Under the pieces are notes generated by a model. The model was not told the DNA's origin. It made no database searches and saw only the letters and a list, made by a program, of their open reading frames with translations. 64,000 nt of DNA, from contig CACWFY010000001.1 of assembly GCA_902760345.1 (NCBI GenBank), positions 124,001 to 188,000 on the forward strand, in the 5' to 3' direction. Numbering within the stretch: position 1 is the stretch's first letter; each line of letters begins with the position of its first letter. The stretch comes from an uncultured Bacteroidales bacterium (GTDB lineage: Bacteria > Bacteroidota > Bacteroidia > Bacteroidales > Bacteroidaceae). A program made the translations under genes and the position numbers. This document shows, in pieces, positions 1 through 8,044 of the stretch.

Positions 1-1976
1 CTACGCACACCTTACTGCAATGGGAGGAGGGCGACAACAGGACGGTCGACGTCGAAGTGAACGACGGCGAAGTGCTGGTGCTCTATGGCGACCCGTTGCG
101 TCTCTGTGAGGAGCCTTGGCGACTGGCTGGTGTCAGCATTCCCGTTTTTGCGCTGCGTAGCGAGCATAGCTATGGCGTGGGCGACTTCGGCGACCTGCGC
201 CGTTTCGTCGACTGGGCGGTGGCTACGGGCATGAAAGTCATCCAACTGTTGCCTGTCAACGATACTACGCTGAGCCACCAGTGGTCGGACTCGTGTCCCT
301 ACAACCTGATGAGCTACTTTGCCCTGCATCCCCATTATGTCGACTTGGAGGCGGCAGGCACGTTGCGCTCTAAGACGCAGATGACGCAGTTTCTGCGTCG
401 TCGCCAGGAGCTGAATGCGTTGCCCTATAGCGACTATGAGGCTGTCGACCGCGTGAAGAACGAATATCTGCAACAGCTCTTTGCCGAACAGGGCAAGAAG
501 GTGGTAGAGTCGAAGGACTTTAAGGCCTTTGTGGAAGCCAACGAGGAGTGGCTGAAACCGTATGCGGATTATTGTAATGAGTCCGCAGACTACGTGCACT
601 TTGTGCAATTTTTATTGCACAGTCAGCTGAAAGCTGCTGCCGACTATGCCCGCGAGAAGGGTGTGGCGCTGATGGGCGATCTGCCTATCGGGTGTCATCC
701 GGATAGCGTTGAGGTCAAGCAACATCCAGAGCTGTTCCATCTGAACTGTCAGGCAGGAACGCCTCCAGACAATTTCTCGCCGCAAGGACACAATTGGGGA
801 TATCCCACCTACTGCTGGGGCGACGCCTTGTATGCCGTGTTTAGAAAGCGCCTGAGCCATCTGTCGCAGTACTTTGATGCCATGCGCATAGACCATGTGC
901 TGGGCTACTTCCGCATTTGGGAGATACCCGAAGAGGCCGTGTCGGGCGTGTTGGGTCATTTCTCGCCAGCCCTGCCGATGACTGTCGACGAGATAGAGTA
1001 TTTCGGACTGCCGTTCCGCAAGGAACTCTATACGCGGCCATTTATCAACGACAAACTCATTGACCGCCTGTTTGGCATTCATGCTAATTTCGTACGCGAG
1101 AACTACTTGACGCACAAGGCCTACGGGCTGTACGACCTGAAGGACGAATGCTGCACACAACGCCGTATACAACAGCTTTTCAGCGAACGACGCGACGAGA
1201 ACAGCCTGTGGATTCGCGACGGACTGATGCGGCTGGTCTGCAACGTGCTGTTTGTGGAAGACCCGCGTCAGCCAGAGATGTACCATCCGCGTATGGGTGT
1301 CATCAACGAGCCCGTCTACGAGGCGCTGACCTCTGAGGAGAAAGATGCCTTCCTGCGGCTGTACAACAACTATTTTTACCAGCGCCACTCGTTCTTCTGG
1401 GGACATCAGGCCTTGAAGCGTCTGCCGGCCATCCTGAACGGCTGTCGCATGTTGATATGTGCCGAGGACTTGGGCATGTTGCCCGACTGCGTGGAGCCCG
1501 TGCTCGACCAGTTGCGCATCCTGACGCTGGAGGTGCAGCAGATGCCCAAACAACAAGGCTTTGAGTATACCCATCTGGAGGCCAATCCGATACGCAGCGT
1601 GTGTACCATCTCGACGCACGATATGGCGCCGTTGCGACAGTGGTGGCAGGAACAGCCCGAGCGTCGCCAGCGTTACTACGTTACGATGTTGCAGAAAGAG
1701 GGTAGGGCACCCGAACAGTTGCCTGTCCATCTGGCTGAAGAGATCATCGCCCGCCACCTCTACTGCCCGTCCATGCTCTGCATCCTGCAGTTGCAAGACT
1801 GGCTGGCAATGGATACGGAGTTGCGCTCGAAACAGCCCCGACAGGAACGCATCAACGTGCCCAGCGATCCGTATAACCGCTGGCAATACCGCATGCATGT
1901 CACCATAGAACAGCTGCTGGAGGCTACACGATATAATAACAAGGTGAAAACCATGATCCAGCGCAGCAGAAGATGA
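1..1976 (+). CDS. malQ: 4-alpha-glucanotransferase (GH77), 5' end cut by window
   Basis: Amylomaltase, which transfers alpha-1,4-glucan segments between maltodextrins in the cytoplasm. The frame is already open at base 3, so the gene starts upstream of the window; about 657 residues are visible. The GH77 barrel begins near SEHSYGVGDFGDL. The expected catalytic residues are seen: the nucleophile Asp in MRIDHVLGY (about nt 886), the acid/base Glu in CAEDLGMLP (about nt 1461) and the transition-state Asp in STHDMAPL (about nt 1614). Bacteroidetes MalQ proteins usually carry N-terminal starch-binding domains before this barrel, which would lie in the missing part. It ends with TGA at 1974-1976, 34 bp before the next gene in the same direction. 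The family call is firm; only the N-terminus is unknown. Confidence 0.93.
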   Translation, partial: THTLLQWEEGDNRTVDVEVNDGEVLVLYGDPLRLCEEPWRLAGVSIPVFALRSEHSYGVGDFGDLRRFVDWAVATGMKVIQLLPVNDTTLSHQWSDSCPYNLMSYFALHPHYVDLEAAGTLRSKTQMTQFLRRRQELNALPYSDYEAVDRVKNEYLQQLFAEQGKKVVESKDFKAFVEANEEWLKPYADYCNESADYVHFVQFLLHSQLKAAADYAREKGVALMGDLPIGCHPDSVEVKQHPELFHLNCQAGTPPDNFSPQGHNWGYPTYCWGDALYAVFRKRLSHLSQYFDAMRIDHVLGYFRIWEIPEEAVSGVLGHFSPALPMTVDEIEYFGLPFRKELYTRPFINDKLIDRLFGIHANFVRENYLTHKAYGLYDLKDECCTQRRIQQLFSERRDENSLWIRDGLMRLVCNVLFVEDPRQPEMYHPRMGVINEPVYEALTSEEKDAFLRLYNNYFYQRHSFFWGHQALKRLPAILNGCRMLICAEDLGMLPDCVEPVLDQLRILTLEVQQMPKQQGFEYTHLEANPIRSVCTISTHDMAPLRQWWQEQPERRQRYYVTMLQKEGRAPEQLPVHLAEEIIARHLYCPSMLCILQLQDWLAMDTELRSKQPRQERINVPSDPYNRWQYRMHVTIEQLLEATRYNNKVKTMIQRSRR

Positions 1977-1983
1977 CCCCATA

Positions 1984-2010
1984 AGTCCCATTAGCCCCAT
2001 TAGCCCCATT
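1984..2010. repeat. Short tandem repeat, 10-bp TTAGCCCCAT-type unit
   Basis: The gap between malQ and the HAD gene is almost entirely made of repeated CATTAGCCC-type units that run straight into the ATG. A related tract in opposite orientation lies at 49180-49220 between aroC and slyD. Confidence 0.75.
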
Positions 2011-2676
2011 ATGAAATACAACACTTTCATCTTCGACCTCGACGGCACGCTACTCGACACCCTGCAGGATCTGGCCAACAGCGTAAACTATGCGCTGAGT
2101 CAGCACGGAATGCCCACGCACAGCATAGACGATGTGCGCCGATTTGTGGGCAATGGGGTGCGTGTGCTGATGGAGCGCGCCATTCCCGAGGGTGCCGCCA
2201 ATCCGGCGTTCGACGCCACTTTCGCCACCTTCCGCCAGCACTATATGCAGCACTCGCTCGACACCACACGTCCCTACGACGGCATTCCCGAACTGATTCA
2301 CGAGTTGAAGGCGCGTGGTTGCCACATGGCGGTGGTCAGCAACAAGATGATGGCGGCCACGCAGGAGCTCGTGCGCCACTTCTTTCCGGAAATAGAGGTG
2401 GCCATTGGTGAGCATGAGGCGGCAGGCATTCGTAAGAAGCCCGCTCCCGATACCGTCTTTGAGGCCCTGCGCCAGTTGGGCGTCCCTCATACCTCTGACC
2501 TCTCACCTCTTACCTCTGTTGTCTATGTGGGCGACAGCGACGTCGACCTGGCGACGGCACGCAATAGCGGTCTGCCGTGTATCAGCGTGTTGTGGGGCTT
2601 TCGCGACAAACCCTTTTTACTGGAACACGGTGCTACGACCTTCGTAGAACGCCCTTGTCAAATTTTGGAAATATGA
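2011..2676 (+). CDS. HAD-family hydrolase, phosphoglycolate phosphatase-like
   Basis: A 221-residue HAD phosphatase of the Gph/PGMB type, probably cleaving phosphate from 2-phosphoglycolate or another small phosphorylated metabolite. Motif I is FDLDGTLLDT at the N-terminus, with the nucleophile Asp and the general acid Asp two residues on. Motif II is in VVSNK, the motif III Lys is in KKPAPD, and motif IV is GDSDVDLATA. The cap domain lies between motifs I and II. A tract of four 7-bp ACCTCT-type repeats (2491-2517) is translated as TSDLSPLTS just before motif IV, an insertion not expected in the family. The stop overlaps the next ATG (ATGA at 2673-2676), so the two genes are likely coupled. 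Substrate is inferred only from family. Confidence 0.85.
   Translation: MKYNTFIFDLDGTLLDTLQDLANSVNYALSQHGMPTHSIDDVRRFVGNGVRVLMERAIPEGAANPAFDATFATFRQHYMQHSLDTTRPYDGIPELIHELKARGCHMAVVSNKMMAATQELVRHFFPEIEVAIGEHEAAGIRKKPAPDTVFEALRQLGVPHTSDLSPLTSVVYVGDSDVDLATARNSGLPCISVLWGFRDKPFLLEHGATTFVERPCQILEI
2491..2517. repeat. 7-bp tandem tract inside HAD gene
   Basis: Four units ACCTCTG, ACCTCTC, ACCTCTT, ACCTCTG in frame in the HAD gene, encoding part of TSDLSPLTS. It belongs to the same repeat family as tracts in pyrK, aroC, the M3 peptidase and queH-MTHFS. Confidence 0.85.
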
Positions 2677-3233
2677 TTCGAATAATGTTTTTAGCTGTTG
2701 GCTGTTGGCTTGGGGCTGTTGGCTTGTCTGCCCAGCCTGCCGGCGTCGTTCTCGACACGTTGCATGTGCAGCATGTTGACTTCGAGGGACAAACCCGTGA
2801 GGGCGTCATCATCTGCAATAAAAGCATCAGCAAAGATCTGCGCGACATCTTTGCCGAACTGTATAAAGCGAAGTATCCCATCGAGCGCATACGGCCTATC
2901 TCTGACTATGCTGACGACGACGAACGCTCCATGCGGGCCAACAACACGTCGTGCTACTGCTATCGTCCCATTGCAGGCAGCAAGAAACTCTCCAAACATG
3001 CCCAGGGACTGGCCATAGACATCAATCCGTTGTATAACCCTTGTGTGCGTCGTCAAAAGGACGGCACGCTGCTGATTCAGCCTTCGACAGCTAAACCGTA
3101 TGTGAATAGAAAAGCCAGTCATCCCTACAAAATAAAAAGAGGCGACTTGTGTTATCGCCTCTTTGTTAGTCGTGGTTTTCGTTGGGGAGGAAACTGGAAG
3201 TCGTTGAAAGACTATCAGCATTTCGAGAAGTAA
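2673..3233 (+). CDS. M15-family (VanY/L-Ala-D-Glu peptidase-like) exported peptidase
   Basis: A 186-residue exported zinc peptidase predicted to trim peptidoglycan stem peptides. The start at 2673 is chosen because it gives an N-terminal signal sequence (MIRIMFLAVGCWLGAVG, cleavage near LSAQP) and overlaps the previous stop in an ATGA. An upstream in-frame start at 2577 would sit deep inside the HAD gene. Zinc-binding features of M15 are visible: SKHAQGLAIDINP (His and Asp ligands, about residues 108-116) and the C-terminal W-x-YQHFEK, whose His is the third ligand. A second short conserved segment is FRWGGNW. The architecture matches the M15_4 type. It ends just before a low-complexity CTCACCTCT tract and converges on glnN. 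Confidence 0.85.
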   Translation: MIRIMFLAVGCWLGAVGLSAQPAGVVLDTLHVQHVDFEGQTREGVIICNKSISKDLRDIFAELYKAKYPIERIRPISDYADDDERSMRANNTSCYCYRPIAGSKKLSKHAQGLAIDINPLYNPCVRRQKDGTLLIQPSTAKPYVNRKASHPYKIKRGDLCYRLFVSRGFRWGGNWKSLKDYQHFEK

Positions 3234-3235
3234 CT

Positions 3236-3265
3236 ACTCACCTCTCACCTCTTTCTACTCACCTC
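3236..3265. repeat. CTCACCTCT tandem tract between convergent genes
   Basis: Degenerate CTCACCTCTCACCTCTTTCT repeats fill the space between the M15 gene and the end of glnN. No hairpin terminator is seen here. Confidence 0.7.
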
Positions 3266-5458
3266 TTATCTGATAAACAGTAGTTCGCGGTATTTCGGCA
3301 ACGTCCACAGGCCATCCTCCACGATGAGCTCCAGTTTGTCAATCTGGTTGCGGATGGCCTCCATGTGCGGACATACCGTGTCGTGATAGCTGATGGCGCG
3401 CTGGTGGATATCCTCTATGCGGTTGGCCACACGGCGGGCCTCCGTCAGGTCTTCCACAAACTGCTCAATCTTTTCCGTGCGCTCAGCAATCTCCTCAATG
3501 AGCTTCATGTTACGGCTCGACAGACGCTCGGCGCGCTCCTGTGAAAAGACGCCCTTCATGCCCTGTACATTCTTGATAAGCTGGCTCTGGTAGTGTGTGG
3601 CCACAGGGATGATGTGGTTCATGGCCAGGTCGCCCAGCACGCGGGCCTCGATCTGTACCGTCTTGACGTACATCTCCCATTTCACCTCGTTGCGAGCCTC
3701 CAGTTCCTTGCGGTTCATCACCTTGGTGCTCTCAAACATCTGCACGCTAGAGTCGTCAAGGTAGTGCTCGAAGATGACGGGACACGACTTCTCGACGTCG
3801 AGACCACGACGGGCTGCCTCCTTGACCCACTCGTCAGAATAGCCGTTGCCGTCGAAACGGACAGGCTTGCAGGCCTTCACATCGTCTTTCAGCACCTCGA
3901 GAATAGCAGGAATCTTGTCTTTCCCTTGTGCTATCTTGCTGTCTACACGCTCCTTAAATGAGGTGAGTGCCTCGGCCATAGCGGCATTTAGGGCAATCAT
4001 GGCGCTGGCGCAGTTGACGCTCGAGCCTGGTGCACGGAACTCAAATCTGTTACCCGTAAAGGCAAAAGGTGATGTGCGGTTGCGGTCTGTATTGTCAACG
4101 ATAAGGTCGGGAATCTGTGGAATGTCAATCTCCATGCCCTGCTTACCTTTCAGGTTAAACAACTCGTTGGTCTCTGATACCTCGATGTGGTTGAGCAATT
4201 CCGTCAGCTGGGTGCCCAGGAACGACGAGATAATGGCGGGAGGAGCCTCGTTGCCACCCAGTCGGTGGGCATTGGTGGCACTCATAATCGATGCCTTGAG
4301 CAGTCCGTTATGCTTGTACACAGCCATCAGCGTCTCGACAATGAAGGTCACAAAGCGCAGGTTCTCCTCAGGGGTCTTGCCTGGTGCATGCAGCAGTACG
4401 CCGTTGTCTGAGCTGAGGCTCCAGTTCTGGTGCTTGCCACTACCGTTAATACCATCGAACGGCTTTTCGTGCAACAGCACGCGGAATCCGTGGTTGCGAG
4501 CTACCTTCTTCATCAGCGACATCAACAGCATGTTATGGTCGACGGCGAGGTTGCACTCCTCGAAGATGGGAGCCAGCTCAAACTGATTGGGAGCCACCTC
4601 GTTGTGGCGCGTCTTTACGGGAATGGCCAACTCCAGGGCCTGAATCTCCAGGTCCTTCATAAAGGCCTGCACACGATCAGGGATGGTGCCAAAGTAGTGG
4701 TCGTCCATCTGCTGGTTTTTGGCACTCTCGTGACCCATCAGCGTACGACCTGTCATCAGCAGGTCGGGACGGGCCGAGTAGAGTCCCTCGTCGACGAGGA
4801 AATATTCCTGTTCCCAACCCAGATTGACCTGAACCTTGGTGACGTTGTCGTAGAACAGCGAGCATACATCGGTAGCTGCCTTGTCGACAGCGTGCAGAGC
4901 ACGCAACAGGGGAGCCTTGTAGTCAAGTGCCTCACCCGTATAAGCGATAAAGATGGTGGGAATACACAGCGTGTCGTCAATGATAAACACAGGACTGGTG
5001 GGGTCCCAGGCTGAATAGCCGCGAGCCTCGAAAGTATTTCTGATGCCGCCATTGGGGAACGACGAGGCGTCAGGCTCCTGCTGTACGAGCAGCTTGCCAG
5101 AGAACTTCTCTATCATGCCACCCTTGCCGTCGTGCTCTACAAAGGCGTCGTGCTTTTCAGCTGTACCCTCGGTCAGCGGTTGAAACCAGTGCGTATAGTG
5201 GGTCACGCCCATCTCTAAAGCCCATTTCTTCATGCCGTCGGCTACCGCATCAGCGATGGAGCGGTCTAGTCGGGCACCATTGTCTATCACGTCAATCATG
5301 GCGTCGTAGACGTTTTTCGGCAGATAACGGTACATTTTCTCCTTATTGAACACGTATTTGCCGAAATACTCCGACGGACGTTCCTTGGGTGCTTTTACCT
5401 CAACGGCCTTCTTTTTAAAGGCTTCTTCTACTACCTGGAATCTTAAATTATTTGCCAT
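3266..5458 (-). CDS. glnN: Glutamine synthetase type III
   Basis: A 730-residue GSIII enzyme condensing ammonia and glutamate to glutamine with ATP hydrolysis in the cytoplasm. The length matches the type III family, which is much longer than GSI. Recognisable segments include the GSIII opening region with PSEYFGKYVFNKEKM, WFQPLTEGTAEKHDAF, NLGWEQEYFLVDEGL, ARHNEVAPNQFELAP-like sequence (KTRHNEVAPNQ), FDGINGSGKHQNWSL and NRTSPFAFTGNRFEFR. The start at 5458 lies 31 nt downstream of a promoter-like GCAAAAGTA (reverse complement TACTTTTGC). Transcribed alone; the neighbour upstream is a divergent sensor gene. It is the main ammonia-assimilation enzyme expected in Bacteroidales. Confidence 0.97.
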   Translation of the reverse strand: MANNLRFQVVEEAFKKKAVEVKAPKERPSEYFGKYVFNKEKMYRYLPKNVYDAMIDVIDNGARLDRSIADAVADGMKKWALEMGVTHYTHWFQPLTEGTAEKHDAFVEHDGKGGMIEKFSGKLLVQQEPDASSFPNGGIRNTFEARGYSAWDPTSPVFIIDDTLCIPTIFIAYTGEALDYKAPLLRALHAVDKAATDVCSLFYDNVTKVQVNLGWEQEYFLVDEGLYSARPDLLMTGRTLMGHESAKNQQMDDHYFGTIPDRVQAFMKDLEIQALELAIPVKTRHNEVAPNQFELAPIFEECNLAVDHNMLLMSLMKKVARNHGFRVLLHEKPFDGINGSGKHQNWSLSSDNGVLLHAPGKTPEENLRFVTFIVETLMAVYKHNGLLKASIMSATNAHRLGGNEAPPAIISSFLGTQLTELLNHIEVSETNELFNLKGKQGMEIDIPQIPDLIVDNTDRNRTSPFAFTGNRFEFRAPGSSVNCASAMIALNAAMAEALTSFKERVDSKIAQGKDKIPAILEVLKDDVKACKPVRFDGNGYSDEWVKEAARRGLDVEKSCPVIFEHYLDDSSVQMFESTKVMNRKELEARNEVKWEMYVKTVQIEARVLGDLAMNHIIPVATHYQSQLIKNVQGMKGVFSQERAERLSSRNMKLIEEIAERTEKIEQFVEDLTEARRVANRIEDIHQRAISYHDTVCPHMEAIRNQIDKLELIVEDGLWTLPKYRELLFIR

Positions 5459-5488
5459 GCTTTTGTCACCTTAAAGTTTTTATTGGCT

Positions 5489-5497
5489 GCAAAAGTA
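5489..5497 (-). promoter_or_regulatory. glnN promoter -7 element
   Basis: TACTTTTGC on the minus strand, matching TAnnTTTG, 31 nt before the glnN start codon. Confidence 0.55.
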
Positions 5498-5526
5498 CAA
5501 ATAAAAATAGAAAAATCCCCAAGATA

Positions 5527-5559
5527 TTTGGAGAAAATCAAATTATTGCTTAATTTTGC
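5527..5559 (+). promoter_or_regulatory. Promoter of TPR sensor gene
   Basis: TTTG at 5527-5530, a 20-bp spacer and TAATTTTGC at 5551-5559. The upstream candidate start TTG at 5556 falls inside this -7 box, which supports the ATG at 5589 as the true start. Confidence 0.6.
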
Positions 5560-5588
5560 AAGGTAAAGTGAAACGTATTTATTCTGCT

Positions 5589-7097
5589 ATGACCCAAAAA
5601 ATTATTTCCTTATTATGTTGTGTCATCTTGTGGGGTGCTGTCGTGAGCGCTCAGGAAGCACAAAAGAGTGACTTACAGAAACGTGCGGAAGCCTTGAATC
5701 CCAAAGAGAACGTAGCACAGGCGCGCTCGCTGTTTATTCAGGCTTATCACGACTATTCCAGAAAGGGACAGATTCGCGAGGCTGTAGAGTGTGCTGCCAA
5801 AGCCTCGGCATTGTACTACCAGGAGAACTCCTATCAGGAAGCTTTCGACTTGTTGCGTGAATCCGATCAGTTGGTGTCGTCGAGCAAGCAGGTGAATGCT
5901 GAGAAGGCCGCCCTGCACTACCAGATGACCCGTGAACGTATGCAGATGTATATCAAGATGCGTCGTGCGGAGAGTGCCAAGGCTCAGTTGGACATCATGG
6001 AAGGACAGGTAAGCACAGCTGGTAAGGAGACGTTGAAGAACGACCTCCTCTATCAGAAGGCTATCTATTTCTATACGTTTGGTCACAACGCCCAGGGTAA
6101 TGCTGTCTTTCAGGAAATGGCCAGCAAGCTGACTTCAGAGAAGGCCTACGACAAGGTCGACGAAGTGTACCAGACGCTGATAGCCAATGGCCGTAAGTCG
6201 GGTAGTGCCAACATGGTTGCTCAGGCTTACAGCAGCTATATTGTTTGGAAAGACTCTGTGAACGCCCTGAAGCGTGCCGACGAGATAGGTGCGCTGAAAA
6301 AGCAGATTGCCGACAACGAGGCTGTGATTGCCGATAAGGATAGCGCTTTGTCTACACGTTGGGTGTTCATCATTGGCCTTTGTGTGGTGGTGGCCGCCCT
6401 TGCAGCAGCTTTGGTGATTGGTGCTATCATACTGCTCCGCTATATCCTGTTGACACGCAAGCAGCAGAAGACTATCAAGCTGGCCAACGAGAGCAACGCC
6501 CTAAAGGCGCAGTTCATCAGCAATATGTCGGCACAGTTGGAGCCCACCTTGCGCAAGCTGGACAGCCGCCAGCCTGAGGTGCAGGCCCTGCTGGACTTCT
6601 CGAAACACGTACAGACGCTGTCGGAATTGGAGAATCGTCCTGCCGACGCTGTCGTAGAACAGGAGGAAACTCAGGTGGCCACATTCTGCGAGTCGCTGAT
6701 GGACGAGATTCGCGACAGTGTCAAGTCTGAGGTGACGCTGACAGTCAATGCGCCCAAGATGAGTGCAAACATCAATCGTGAGATGGTGTCTCACATTCTG
6801 CGCCACCTGTTGGTCAATGCTGCGGAGTATACTCCCGAGGAAGGACATATCTGGCTGGAATACAAGAAACGTGGCCAGCATACCTACCAGTTCCTCGTGT
6901 CGAATACGGGTGAGCCCATTCCGGAAGAGAAGCGTGACAGTGTGTTTACGCCCTTTGCCGAGATTCACGACCTGACGCAGGGTGATGGTCTCGGACTGCC
7001 TATCTGTAAGCAGATGGCGCTGAAGATGAATGGTGACCTCACCATCAGCGAAGAGTTTACAAAGGGAACGCGCTTCGTTCTCGAGTTACATGGATAA
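5589..7097 (+). CDS. TPR sensor protein with histidine-kinase-type ATPase domain lacking an obvious H-box His
   Basis: A 502-residue membrane sensor. It has a signal peptide (LLCCVILWGAVVSAQ), a periplasmic helical region resembling degenerate TPR repeats (about residues 25-240), one membrane helix (WVFIIGLCVVVAALAAALV, about 257-285), a short linker and a C-terminal HATPase_c domain. The N box (LRHLLVNAAEYTP), G1 (VSNTGEPIP) and G2 (GDGLGLPICKQM) are present. Where a histidine kinase normally reads NMSHE-R-P, this protein reads NMSAQLEPT (about residues 311-319), so the phospho-acceptor His is absent. The G1 Asp is Asn. It may therefore bind ATP without classical autophosphorylation, or use another His. 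No response regulator gene is adjacent. A bidirectional terminator follows. Confidence 0.8.
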   Translation: MTQKIISLLCCVILWGAVVSAQEAQKSDLQKRAEALNPKENVAQARSLFIQAYHDYSRKGQIREAVECAAKASALYYQENSYQEAFDLLRESDQLVSSSKQVNAEKAALHYQMTRERMQMYIKMRRAESAKAQLDIMEGQVSTAGKETLKNDLLYQKAIYFYTFGHNAQGNAVFQEMASKLTSEKAYDKVDEVYQTLIANGRKSGSANMVAQAYSSYIVWKDSVNALKRADEIGALKKQIADNEAVIADKDSALSTRWVFIIGLCVVVAALAAALVIGAIILLRYILLTRKQQKTIKLANESNALKAQFISNMSAQLEPTLRKLDSRQPEVQALLDFSKHVQTLSELENRPADAVVEQEETQVATFCESLMDEIRDSVKSEVTLTVNAPKMSANINREMVSHILRHLLVNAAEYTPEEGHIWLEYKKRGQHTYQFLVSNTGEPIPEEKRDSVFTPFAEIHDLTQGDGLGLPICKQMALKMNGDLTISEEFTKGTRFVLELHG

Positions 7098-7110
7098 ACG
7101 ATAAGGATAA

Positions 7111-7146
7111 AAAAGAAACCCGCGAAATTCGCGGGTTTCTTCTTTT
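7111..7146. terminator. Bidirectional terminator between sensor gene and aguB
   Basis: Arms AAGAAACCCGCGAA and TTCGCGGGTTTCTT, flanked by A-rich and T-rich runs on the two sides, so it can serve both convergent genes. Confidence 0.85.
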
Positions 7147-8002
7147 ATTCATCTATGAAGCGTTGTGTCAGCGCATCGTAGCTGTCTATGCGGCGATCAC
7201 GCAGGAAGGGCCACCAGCGGCGCACGTGTTCCGAGCGCTTCATGTCAACATCCACTACGGCTTCCGTCTCTTCGTCGACAGGTGCCTCATAGAGCAGTTC
7301 ACCCTGTGGTCCGGCAACAAAGCTCGTGCCCCAGAACGGCACCCCATCCTCGTCGCCCACACGATTCACTGTGACGACGGGTAGTCCGTTGGCCACTGCG
7401 TGTCCACGCTGTACTGTCTGCCAGGCCATGCGCTGACGCTCCTGTTCATCCTGGCTGTCATTGGGGTCATAGCCAATGGCCGTGGGGTAGATCAGCAGTT
7501 CGGCACCAGCCAGCGCCATCAGTCGTGCTGCCTCGGGATACCACTGGTCCCAGCATACCAGCACGCCCAGCTTGCCTACTGACGTCTGAATCGGCTGGAA
7601 GCCCAGATCACCTGGCGTAAAGTAGAACTTCTCGTAGTAGCCTGGGTCGTCGGGGATGTGCATCTTACGGTACTTGCCGGCTATGGTGCCGTCTTTCTCC
7701 ATCACCACTGCTGTGTTGTGGTATAAGCCTGGTGCACGACGCTCAAACAGCGAGGTGACAATCACCACCTGCAGCTCTTTTGCTAATGCTCCGAAGAACT
7801 CCGTCGAAGGTCCGGGAATAGGCTCTGCCTGGTCGAAGATGTCGACGTTTTCCTCCTGACAGAAGTACAATCCGTTGTGCAGCTCCTGCAAAACAATAAG
7901 TTCTGCGCCCTGTTGGGCTAACTTCGTGATCTTCTCGGCCAGCCTCCGCTTGTTGTCCTCGCGGTCAGCCGTGTTGTGCTGTTGTATGATTCCTATCTTC
8001 AT
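7145..8002 (-). CDS. aguB: N-carbamoylputrescine amidase
   Basis: A 285-residue nitrilase-superfamily enzyme that hydrolyses N-carbamoylputrescine to putrescine, CO2 and ammonia. The Glu-Lys-Cys triad is visible: Glu in VLQELHNGLYF, Lys in YRKMHIPDDPGYYEK and Cys in VLVCWDQWYPEAARL. The strings FTPGDLGF, WQTVQRGHA and FVAGPQGE are typical of AguB. It lies directly downstream of aguA on the same strand (40-bp gap filled by a CTCACTTTCTCAC tract). The pair forms the agmatine-to-putrescine route. Function is strongly supported by both sequence and context. Confidence 0.95.
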   Translation of the reverse strand: MKIGIIQQHNTADREDNKRRLAEKITKLAQQGAELIVLQELHNGLYFCQEENVDIFDQAEPIPGPSTEFFGALAKELQVVIVTSLFERRAPGLYHNTAVVMEKDGTIAGKYRKMHIPDDPGYYEKFYFTPGDLGFQPIQTSVGKLGVLVCWDQWYPEAARLMALAGAELLIYPTAIGYDPNDSQDEQERQRMAWQTVQRGHAVANGLPVVTVNRVGDEDGVPFWGTSFVAGPQGELLYEAPVDEETEAVVDVDMKRSEHVRRWWPFLRDRRIDSYDALTQRFIDE

Positions 8003-8017
8003 TGCTTTATTTTTAAT

Positions 8018-8044
8018 TTCTCACCTTCTCACTTTCTCACTTCT
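8018..8044. repeat. TTCTCAC tandem tract between aguA and aguB
   Basis: Three to four 7-9-bp units (TTCTCACC, TTCTCACT, TTCTCAC) occupy the aguA-aguB gap and run into the aguA stop region. Confidence 0.75.

Noticed and set aside
612-2078. Long minus-strand frame of 488 codons opposite malQ
   Set aside because: It lies antisense to a clear GH77 enzyme, has no recognisable domain and shows the composition of a GC-rich shadow frame.
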